Shown here one piece after another: positions 1 to 5,450 of a DNA stretch of 9,394 nucleotides. Position 1 is the first letter of the stretch. Each line of letters starts with the position of its first letter. Source of the DNA: Candidatus Gottesmanbacteria bacterium (GTDB lineage Bacteria; Patescibacteriota; Microgenomatia; 2-02-FULL-39-11); the NCBI GenBank assembly GCA_016218275.1, contig JACREK010000070.1, positions 1 through 9,394 of the forward strand, given 5' to 3'. Under the pieces are notes generated by a model, which was given only the letters and a program-made list of their open reading frames with translations, was not told the DNA's origin and searched no databases. Both the position numbers and the translations under genes were made by a program.

Positions 1-162
1 GGAATTGTAGATCCGGTAAAGGTTACCAGACTTGCTCTTCAAAATGCAATTTCGATTGGAGCAATGGTTCTTACAACCGAGGCATTGATTACAGATATTC
101 CGGAAAAGAATCCGCCAGCTGGTGGACCCGCTATGCCGGGAGGCGGAATGGGCGAGTACTAA
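1..162 (+). CDS. groEL: Chaperonin GroEL (Hsp60), C-terminal end only
   Basis: The 53 residues visible in frame 1 are the C-terminus of the 60 kDa chaperonin. They open with GIVDPVKVTRLALQNAISIG, the family's conserved equatorial-domain helix, continue through AMVLTTEALITDIPEK, and end in a Gly/Met-rich flexible tail (GGPAMPGGGMGEY, then TAA). GroEL forms the double-ring ATP-dependent folding chamber of the cytoplasm with its GroES cap. The tail is known in the family to project into the cavity. The 5' part of the gene lies outside the window, so length, ATP site and any groES neighbour cannot be assessed. A palindrome and a strong intrinsic terminator follow the stop codon, so groEL transcription probably ends here. 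Identity is very secure. Confidence 0.96.
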   Translation, partial: GIVDPVKVTRLALQNAISIGAMVLTTEALITDIPEKNPPAGGPAMPGGGMGEY

Positions 163-164
163 CC

Positions 165-187
165 AATTAGACTAATTTAGTCTAATT
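165..187. repeat. Perfect 23-base palindrome after the groEL stop
   Basis: AATTAGACTAA and its exact reverse complement TTAGTCTAATT are separated by a single T. The palindrome starts 2 bases after the groEL stop and lies 18 bases before the terminator hairpin. In RNA it would form an AT-rich stem of about 9-10 bp with a tiny loop. It has no U-tract, so it is not itself a good terminator. It could stabilise the 3' end of the groEL mRNA or be a protein-binding palindrome. Its role is unknown. Confidence 0.6.
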
Positions 188-205
188 AGACAAATTTGCA
201 ATTTT

Positions 206-235
206 AAAAGCCCCGAGTGCGCTCGGGGCTTTTTG
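206..235 (+). terminator. Rho-independent terminator of groEL
   Basis: AAAAGCCCCGAG (206-217) pairs perfectly with CTCGGGGCTTTT (222-233) across a four-base TGCG loop, and the 3' arm runs straight into a T-rich tail. This 12-bp stem with a GC-rich core is a textbook intrinsic terminator, placed about 44 bases after the groEL stop. The run of A on the 5' arm also gives a U-tract on the other strand, so it could work bidirectionally, but no minus-strand gene reads into it. Confidence 0.93.
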
Positions 236-254
236 TATCGAAGCTTCAGTTTGG

Positions 255-283
255 TTGAAAATGAAGCGGTTGAATGCTATAGT
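255..283 (+). promoter_or_regulatory. Sigma70-type extended -10 promoter for the PEGA/SH3b gene
   Basis: A -35 box TTGAAA (255-260; 5 of 6 to TTGACA) is followed by a 17-base spacer and a -10 box TATAGT (278-283; 5 of 6). The extended -10 dinucleotide TG sits at 275-276. Transcription would start near 290. That is just after the groEL terminator and immediately before the leader hairpin at 292-326. This is the best-formed promoter in the window. Confidence 0.75.
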
Positions 284-291
284 ATCTATAT

Positions 292-326
292 GTTTACACT
301 GAGCCCTTCGAAAACTCAGGGTAAAC
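292..326. repeat. Palindromic repeat forming a 5' leader hairpin
   Basis: GTTTACACTGAG (292-303) pairs with CTCAGGGTAAAC (315-326) at 11 of 12 positions, with an A/G mismatch at 298/320 and an 11-base loop (CCCTTCGAAAA). The CTGAGCCCTTCG...CTCAGGG core resembles a class of short dispersed palindromes seen in many bacterial genomes. That family assignment comes from memory and was not searched. The element starts about 2 bases downstream of the predicted transcription start and ends 6 bases before the Shine-Dalgarno sequence of the next gene. Confidence 0.75.
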
Positions 327-332
327 GCTGGA

Positions 333-337
333 AGGAG
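333..337 (+). promoter_or_regulatory. Shine-Dalgarno sequence deciding the GTG start at 343
   Basis: AGGAG lies 5 bases before GTG at 343. An overlapping ATG at 341 is followed directly by TGA and cannot start the gene, so the GTG is the usable start. The motif sits just outside the leader hairpin and remains accessible when the hairpin folds. Confidence 0.8.
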
Positions 338-342
338 CGAAT

Positions 343-1179
343 GTGAAAAAACGGGCTATTTTGGTAGTAATTGTATTGGTGGTAATCATCGGATATTCAG
401 CCTATACTTTTATTTTTGCCAGGACTCCGGATATTTCCGGACTGAAAATAAATGCAACTCCGCCAGCCGATATTTTTTTAAATGATAAGCTGGTCGGAAA
501 AACTCCGTACGACGATAAATACAGGACCGGAGAATATGTGCTGAAACTGATTCCTCAAGATTCTACTGCTTCATCATCTGCCTGGCAGGGGAAAATTAAA
601 CTTAATCCAAACGTTTTAACCTTTGTTAATCGTGATTTGGGACCGAGTGAACTTACCAGCAGCGGTGAAATCCTTACTCTGGAAAAAATATCACAAAATG
701 AAGCTCAGTTAAATGTCTTCAGCATTCCGGATGCAGCGATAGTTTTGCTTGATGGGGTAGAAAGAGGCGTTTCGCCTTTATTTTCGGGAGATCTTACACC
801 GGGAGAACATGATGTGGCTGTTGTATCTCCCGGCTATGTAGGCAGGACCGTAAGAGTGCAGTTGACAACAGGATATAAATTGATAATCAATTTTCAATTG
901 GCTCTTTCCAAAAAGGAAGAAGCGATAGTTGGCGAAGCTACCCCTACTCCCAGCTTAACTTCTCCAGTAGCACAGGGTAAACCTTATGTGCTTATTAAAG
1001 AGACTGAAACCGGATTCCTGCGGGTTCGCAGCAGTCCAAGCAAATCCGCCACCGAGACTGCTCAAGTCAAACCCGGCGATAAATATCCTTTCTTGGATGA
1101 GCAGGAAGGGTGGTATAAGATTTCCTATGACGGAAAAGAAGGTTGGATATCCAACCGTTATGCAGAGAAGAAGCAGTAA
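343..1179 (+). CDS. Membrane-anchored PEGA-domain and SH3b-domain protein
   Basis: A 278-residue cell-surface protein. A basic start (MKKR) and one hydrophobic segment (residues 5-25) give a signal anchor, so the rest should lie outside the membrane. Two PEGA-type beta domains follow. The first is at about 34-72, with TPPADIFLNDKLVGKTP. The second is at about 121-187, with IPDAAIVLLDGVERGVSP and LTPGEHDV. A Pro/Thr linker (198-211) leads to a C-terminal bacterial SH3 domain (about 215-275) with LRVRSSPS and GWYKISYDGKEGWI. PEGA domains are associated with surface layers, and SH3b domains often bind peptidoglycan or peptides, so envelope attachment or sensing is a reasonable inference. No catalytic domain is present. 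The gene has its own promoter, leader hairpin and AGGAG site, and uses a GTG start. It ends 2 bases before the stop of the convergent transferase gene. Domain calls are strong; the precise role is unknown. Confidence 0.9.
   Translation: MKKRAILVVIVLVVIIGYSAYTFIFARTPDISGLKINATPPADIFLNDKLVGKTPYDDKYRTGEYVLKLIPQDSTASSSAWQGKIKLNPNVLTFVNRDLGPSELTSSGEILTLEKISQNEAQLNVFSIPDAAIVLLDGVERGVSPLFSGDLTPGEHDVAVVSPGYVGRTVRVQLTTGYKLIINFQLALSKKEEAIVGEATPTPSLTSPVAQGKPYVLIKETETGFLRVRSSPSKSATETAQVKPGDKYPFLDEQEGWYKISYDGKEGWISNRYAEKKQ
1134..1156 (-). terminator. Possible intrinsic terminator of the minus-strand operon inside the PEGA/SH3b gene
   Basis: GGTTGGATATCCAACC (1141-1156) is a perfect 16-base palindrome: a 6-bp stem with an ATAT loop. 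Read on the minus strand it is followed by TTCTTTT (1140-1134), which gives a terminator-like U-rich tail 26 bases past the stop of the MraY-like gene. On the plus strand it encodes part of the SH3b motif (GWISNR) and has no U-tract. With only 2 bases between the converging genes, a terminator for the minus operon must lie within the opposite gene. The stem is short, so the call is tentative. Confidence 0.4.
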
Positions 1180-1181
1180 TA

Positions 1182-2264
1182 TCAATACACTTCAGTTTCT
1201 TTTGTCGGCAATTTTCTTAGCAGATTCATCCATAATATAAATCCAACTACTATCACCAATATCAATATCCCCGCAAAAACTTTTTGTTTGCTGTTAAGCG
1301 TCAAAGCAATAAGACCTGCAGTTGCGGATATCAGCCAGTAAAATATGGCAATTCTTCTTCTGCCCCAGCCCAAAGACAGCAGATGATGATGGAGATGTCC
1401 ACTTGTTGCCCATACGGGGGAACGGCCGGCAATTATTCTTTTGATAAACATAAAAAAAGCATCAGTCATAGGTACTATCAAAACCAGAATGGCAGTTCCC
1501 AATTTACTGTAGGAAAGAATTGAAAGGATAGCCAGCATAAATCCCGCTAGAGTTTTTCCGCCATAACCCGGCATAATTTTTTGCGGATAAAAGTTCCATG
1601 GCAGAAATCCCAAGAAAGCGCCAGCGGTTGCAAAAGAAAGATATGTTACATGCAGTTGTTGCGGGTCATTTTGGACAAATCTGAGTGATAAAATGCCAAT
1701 TACCATTGCAGAGATTGAGACAAAACCGGGAAGTTGTCCGTCTACTCCCCCCGACCAGCCGATAATATTGGTGGTCCAAACTATCCATAAAAATGCCAAA
1801 AGATCCGCCAGGACCAAAATGGTATGCGGCCCAAATAATTCGAAATGTATTTTCCAAGTATCAAGTTGGATAATGCCTCCTGCCGGATTGGTAATATAAG
1901 GGATACCCACTCCAAAACCAATAGCCAGCAATGCTGCAAGACAGTTGGTAATAAAGCGGATATAAGGAGATCTGTCTTTTCTGTCGTCCCAAAGCCCCAC
2001 AAGAATTAAAGTGATTGCTCCTAAAAATATACCTATTAACGGTTTTGTAATGGGGAAAAAGAATAATATGGGTATAAATATTCCCAAAAAGATTGCCGCC
2101 CCTCCTGCTCTGGGAATGATTCCTTTATGGGTATGCGCTGGGTGCGGCCGGAGTTTGGGATTATCGATAAGTTTATATTTCCTGGCAATTCTGGCAACCA
2201 GAGGAGTAAGACAAAAAGTTATAAGCAGGGCAAAGACAGTGACTGAAAAAATTGTGACAATCAT
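1182..2264 (-). CDS. MraY/WecA-like polyprenyl-phosphate sugar-1-phosphate transferase, divergent active site
   Basis: A 360-residue polytopic membrane protein of the MraY/WecA family (about 10 hydrophobic segments). Members move a sugar-1-phosphate from a UDP-sugar to undecaprenyl phosphate, starting synthesis of peptidoglycan or surface polysaccharide. Supporting motifs are RAGG (52-55), the first metal motif LWDDRKD (D93, D94, D97), NIIGWSGGVDGQLPG (166-180) at the NxxNxxDGxDG site, and GHLHHHLLSLGWGRRR (289-304) as the HxHH loop. The second motif has Gly at the usual second Asn (169) and first Asp (172). The family's MGDxGS loop is MPGYGGKT here, with Y234 at the conserved Asp. It may use another substrate or be catalytically altered; I think MraY itself is unlikely. 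Its ATG directly follows the upstream TAG with no Shine-Dalgarno, implying translational coupling. Family membership is confident, substrate unknown. Confidence 0.86.
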   Translation of the reverse strand: MIVTIFSVTVFALLITFCLTPLVARIARKYKLIDNPKLRPHPAHTHKGIIPRAGGAAIFLGIFIPILFFFPITKPLIGIFLGAITLILVGLWDDRKDRSPYIRFITNCLAALLAIGFGVGIPYITNPAGGIIQLDTWKIHFELFGPHTILVLADLLAFLWIVWTTNIIGWSGGVDGQLPGFVSISAMVIGILSLRFVQNDPQQLHVTYLSFATAGAFLGFLPWNFYPQKIMPGYGGKTLAGFMLAILSILSYSKLGTAILVLIVPMTDAFFMFIKRIIAGRSPVWATSGHLHHHLLSLGWGRRRIAIFYWLISATAGLIALTLNSKQKVFAGILILVIVVGFILWMNLLRKLPTKETEVY

Positions 2265-2636
2265 CTAAGAAACCAGAAAAACAATTTTTAAAAATGTAAT
2301 CAGCATCAGAAATGTAATGATGCATCCGGAAATAACCAATAGAACAGAGATAAGTCTCTCCTTTTTATATAGTAGTGAAGCAATAAATAAATCAAGCAGG
2401 AAAAAAATCATAGAATAAACTGGTAAAGTAAGAATTTGTATTTTTGACCCTAAACTATCTGCACTTCTGGGTAAAGAATAAAACAGGGGAATTTGCGGTG
2501 GTAAACTTTTCCACTTCCAAGCCAAAACTATAATGAAAATAAGAATCATTAAGAGGAAGATTTGGACTGTTTTTTGGACAATATCATCATTCAAGATTTC
2601 GGATAAATTTTCTTTTATGTTTGATATCATAATCAT
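2265..2636 (-). CDS. Small three-TM membrane protein with a DUF1648-like motif, function unknown
   Basis: A 123-residue protein with an acidic/polar N-terminus (about 1-20) and three hydrophobic segments at about 22-40, 67-90 and 95-121. Between the first two lies WKSLPPQIPLFYSLP (41-55) followed by SADSLGSK. This resembles the loop of DUF1648/SdpI-type proteins (LPxxIPxHFxxxGxxD...K), with Phe-Tyr in place of His-Phe. That resemblance is my inference and was not searched. No enzyme motif is visible. It is embedded between a GT39-like glycosyltransferase (9 bases upstream) and the MraY-like transferase, whose ATG abuts its TAG, so it probably acts in the same membrane glycan process. ATG at 2636 or ATG at 2630 could start it; neither has a Shine-Dalgarno, suggesting reinitiation after the upstream gene. 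Confidence 0.75.
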   Translation of the reverse strand: MIMISNIKENLSEILNDDIVQKTVQIFLLMILIFIIVLAWKWKSLPPQIPLFYSLPRSADSLGSKIQILTLPVYSMIFFLLDLFIASLLYKKERLISVLLVISGCIITFLMLITFLKIVFLVS

Positions 2637-2645
2637 AATAAATAT

Positions 2646-3926
2646 TTAACGAATAATAATTAATTCAAAACTGGCATCATCGTTGACCAAAAAAGTTTTT
2701 GCAAAAAGATTTGGAAAAGAAGATTTTGAGGTGTTGGGAAATACGACGTTTACTCCAATATAATTCGGTATAGAGACATTATTCGGATTATAGACAAATA
2801 TATTATTTATATTTCGAAAATAATAAGCAGATTCCAAAAAGCCAATCGGTGTTTTGGAATAGACAAAATCATCCTGTAAAGCTTTTTTATTGATTTCCGC
2901 AAAAGCAGTCTTAAAATCAGTTTTCTTATGATAAGGGGGAATAATCAGATTTAGGGCAATGACAAAAATAAGCCAAAGAATGGCAAAAACAGATTGCAGA
3001 GTCTTATTTTTAATACTCCATATACCCAATGATATTGCCATGATCTCAAATACGGTGACAAAGATTAGATACCTGTTGACATAAATCGGTCTTCTGAGAA
3101 TTGAATAACCCAATATTATGACAAGAGGCAGGAATATAGGGGTTAAAAACAGCAGAGCCTTCTTTTTATGATATTTTGCGCCGAGTATAAAGAAAATGAC
3201 AATGATGCCGGATAGTATTGCCGTGTATTTCCACATTTCGCCCGGCGTCCCCTCATATGAAGTAAAAAGATTGCCGAGGACCGAATTTATGAGCTGTATA
3301 TCAACCGGAAACATCCACGAATTGCCGGAATGGAGAAATTGAATTATTAAAATCGGCAGCCACGGCAGATAAAACAGAAGCGGCGTCAGGACACGAAAAA
3401 CACTTTTGAAGTCAAACTGTTTTGTTAAGAAAAGATAAAAGATATATGAAAAAATAATTAAAGGAAAGAACGAATGCGTATACAGACCAAGAACGGTTAC
3501 CACAATATACCATCTCCAATTCTTTGTATAAAAAAAGTAAAGAGAGCATAAGGTGAAGAGAGCATAAAATGAATACATTCGCATTTCAAAAGCATAATAA
3601 ACAAGCATTGGGTTAAACAGGGTAAAGAGGGCTGTAAAGTAGGCAAACTTATTATTAAATAGCTTTGCCGCTAATTTATAAGCAAAGTAGACAGTCAAAA
3701 GATGAGGAAAAAGAGACAACAAACGAAGCCACTCGTCTGATTTTCCTGCTATCTGCATCCAGACATGCAAAACTGAATAATATAACGGCGGATTGAAATC
3801 ATTGGCGGTATTTATGATGACTTGAATCAAATTTGGTTTGGCCATGAAATAGGAGAAAGCCTCATCACGCCAAACAGATTGGATAAGGTAAAAAATGGGT
3901 GTGTGATAGAAAATAAAATCAAGCAT
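2646..3926 (-). CDS. GT39-like (ArnT/PMT, GT-C fold) polytopic glycosyltransferase
   Basis: A 426-residue protein rich in transmembrane segments, with the layout of dolichyl/undecaprenyl-phosphate-sugar glycosyltransferases. A short first segment leads into a catalytic outer loop with WRDEAFS (D21, E22). A second loop carries NDFNPPLYY (42-50), where the asparagine and paired prolines are typical, and EMRMYS (114-119) matches the ExRMYS motif of this family. About 10 membrane helices follow, then a soluble tail of roughly 90 residues (from about 335). Relatives transfer a sugar from a polyprenyl-phosphate donor to a lipid, protein or glycan on the outer membrane face. The acceptor here is unknown. 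Its ATG overlaps the stop of the GT2 gene by 1 base (TAATG), indicating translational coupling. The N-terminus before the DE motif is short, but no better upstream start is supported. Confidence 0.87.
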   Translation of the reverse strand: MLDFIFYHTPIFYLIQSVWRDEAFSYFMAKPNLIQVIINTANDFNPPLYYSVLHVWMQIAGKSDEWLRLLSLFPHLLTVYFAYKLAAKLFNNKFAYFTALFTLFNPMLVYYAFEMRMYSFYALFTLCSLYFFYTKNWRWYIVVTVLGLYTHSFFPLIIFSYIFYLFLTKQFDFKSVFRVLTPLLFYLPWLPILIIQFLHSGNSWMFPVDIQLINSVLGNLFTSYEGTPGEMWKYTAILSGIIVIFFILGAKYHKKKALLFLTPIFLPLVIILGYSILRRPIYVNRYLIFVTVFEIMAISLGIWSIKNKTLQSVFAILWLIFVIALNLIIPPYHKKTDFKTAFAEINKKALQDDFVYSKTPIGFLESAYYFRNINNIFVYNPNNVSIPNYIGVNVVFPNTSKSSFPNLFAKTFLVNDDASFELIIIR

Positions 3927-5410
3927 TATACTTTTTCCGTTACTTTATACTCGAGCCTTTTCCCCAAAAGCAGTCTCGTATGTGCTTCAAGCGCAGGCAG
4001 TGAAGAGAGGAAGAAAGTGACCACAGGCAAAAGAAACCATTGAAAGATAAGAAGCGGTGTTTTGGCAATTGAATATGAGGCTGGCCGCTTCGGTCGTGAT
4101 TTCATATCGATAATGATAAGAATAATCAAAAAGAAAGTGGTTATAGTCAAAATTAATCCTGAAAGTTTTGGCAGATTGTAGCCGAGTGTAGTTCTGCTGA
4201 AAGCCGGATTGATGATGGCAGGGATAGAAGCAGCTAATGTCAGAATAAAAAATGAAGTTGGCCAAAAAAGATGACTTTCAGCAACAAAAAATACACGGAA
4301 AAATTTTGACAGAAAGGGGATATTTTTGGTCGTGAAGAATTTGTGTATGGCATATGGTACATCCGTAATTCCCCAAGCCCAACGTTTCTCCTGCTCATAA
4401 CGTGATCTTAAAGCACCGATATATGTGGAATTGTTTACCGCATCGCGTGATACCGTCAGATAAATCGGAAGTGTTTTGACCTTCTCTCCTAAGGTGAAGA
4501 ATGCCTGTAAAAATATATGCCAGTCTTCAGGAATAATATCAGTATCCCAATAGCCGACTTTTTCCAGCATATGAAGGGATAGGGAATAAGTTGAGACATG
4601 GATAAGAGTTTCCGGTCTTGACAGAAGTGACAGTCTGACAATGCTTGAGATAGTTGCCTGAAGTCTTATCGGCAGTGGCACTTCCCAAAAATTACTATAA
4701 AGAAGTACCGGTGCCCAATAGAAATGATAGTAACGGTCAGAATCAGTCAGAAATTTATGTGTCAGATAAGAGAAATATTTTGCCGGCAGAAGTGAGTCGG
4801 CATCACATGAAGTAATAGTGACAAAAGAAGGGTCGAGCCCTTTTTGTCTTACTAATTTAGTTAAAAATTTGGCTGCCCAGGTAGAATTGCTGGCTTTTCC
4901 TTTTATTTCACCGGGCAAATCAGGATGATAAGTAGCCCCGATAAAACCAAATGTTTGATTAAATTCCTTAATCAGGGCTTCCGCTCTTAACTTTGCCTCC
5001 GTACCCTCACGTTCTTCCATAGCCAAGATGACAAAGATTCGTTTCTTAGGAAAATCTTGATCTTTAATATGTTGCAGTGTTATCTTTACTTTTTCCAGAC
5101 TTTCTTTATAGTTGGGAATAATCACGACATGATGAATTTTTTTGAAATCCGGAAGTTTTTTTGAATAAACTAGCCAATCTATTTTGGAAAGTCTGGTCAG
5201 TTTCAGGAAAGAGAGGGTAGAAAAGATAGCCACAGAGAGTGATTTATAAAAAAAGTAAATATCAAAAGTAAGGATAAAATAAGCAACTACCGCCGGATGA
5301 AACGGAGAAAGCCAGACAGGTAAAGTGATAATTACCCAGGTGGTCAGAGGAAAGATAATTTCAATTGCCCTAATTACTGCCTGAGGTTTTTGGGGTGGAT
5401 TTTGACTCAT
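3926..5410 (-). CDS. Processive GT2-family membrane glycosyltransferase (cellulose synthase-like)
   Basis: A 494-residue protein with two N-terminal hydrophobic segments, a cytoplasmic GT2 domain and C-terminal membrane helices. In order the domain shows IIPNYKE (97-103), KGKASN (170-175), the metal-binding DxD as CDAD (D203, D205), PEDWHIFLQAF with the catalytic ED (E295, D296), and QEKRW (340-344), the QxxRW motif of processive enzymes. Such enzymes use a nucleotide sugar to build or extend a polysaccharide or glycolipid at the inner membrane face; the sugar is not deducible. I chose ATG 5410, preceded by AGAGG at 5415-5419, over TTG 5443, which would add 11 unconserved-looking residues and overlap tatD by 4 bases. 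It leads a tightly packed block with the GT39-like, small membrane and MraY-like genes. Family is secure; the product is unknown. Confidence 0.9.
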   Translation of the reverse strand: MSQNPPQKPQAVIRAIEIIFPLTTWVIITLPVWLSPFHPAVVAYFILTFDIYFFYKSLSVAIFSTLSFLKLTRLSKIDWLVYSKKLPDFKKIHHVVIIPNYKESLEKVKITLQHIKDQDFPKKRIFVILAMEEREGTEAKLRAEALIKEFNQTFGFIGATYHPDLPGEIKGKASNSTWAAKFLTKLVRQKGLDPSFVTITSCDADSLLPAKYFSYLTHKFLTDSDRYYHFYWAPVLLYSNFWEVPLPIRLQATISSIVRLSLLSRPETLIHVSTYSLSLHMLEKVGYWDTDIIPEDWHIFLQAFFTLGEKVKTLPIYLTVSRDAVNNSTYIGALRSRYEQEKRWAWGITDVPYAIHKFFTTKNIPFLSKFFRVFFVAESHLFWPTSFFILTLAASIPAIINPAFSRTTLGYNLPKLSGLILTITTFFLIILIIIDMKSRPKRPASYSIAKTPLLIFQWFLLPVVTFFLSSLPALEAHTRLLLGKRLEYKVTEKV

Positions 5411-5414
5411 AAGA

Positions 5415-5450
5415 CCTCTATATTGTAGCACACAAGAGTTCAAATCTTAA
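5415..5450 (-). promoter_or_regulatory. Possible internal promoter and ribosome-binding site of the glycosyltransferase block
   Basis: On the minus strand, -10 TACAAT (5427-5422) has an upstream TGC (5430-5428) that forms an extended -10. A 17-base spacer separates it from TTAAGA (5450-5445; 4 of 6 to the -35 consensus), which lies in the last codons of tatD. The predicted start is near 5415, giving a leader of about 5 bases. The Shine-Dalgarno AGAGG (5419-5415), 4 bases from ATG 5410, would be present only on read-through transcripts from tatD. Confidence 0.45.

Noticed and set aside
986..1240. Open frames of 60-92 residues on either strand overlapping the main genes (for example 986-1240, 2011-2268 and 3822-4043 plus; 3987-4265 and 8327-8590 minus)
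   Set aside because: They are antisense or out-of-frame shadows of genes with clear family motifs, and none shows a convincing start signal or recognisable domain.
1182..2264. Pseudogene status for the MraY-like gene because of its altered motifs
   Set aside because: The frame is intact at full family length, the other motifs are preserved and the gene is tightly coupled to its neighbours, so functional divergence is more likely than decay.
3541..3570. Short direct repeat AGAGAGCATAA...AGAGAGCATAA in the GT39-like gene
   Set aside because: It encodes ordinary hydrophobic residues in a membrane helix, where such repeats arise by chance from biased composition.
5411..5443. TTG 5443 as the GT2 start, with a 4-base overlap with tatD
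   Set aside because: ATG 5410 has AGAGG 4 bases upstream, whereas the extra 11 residues look unlike the family and TTG is a weak start.
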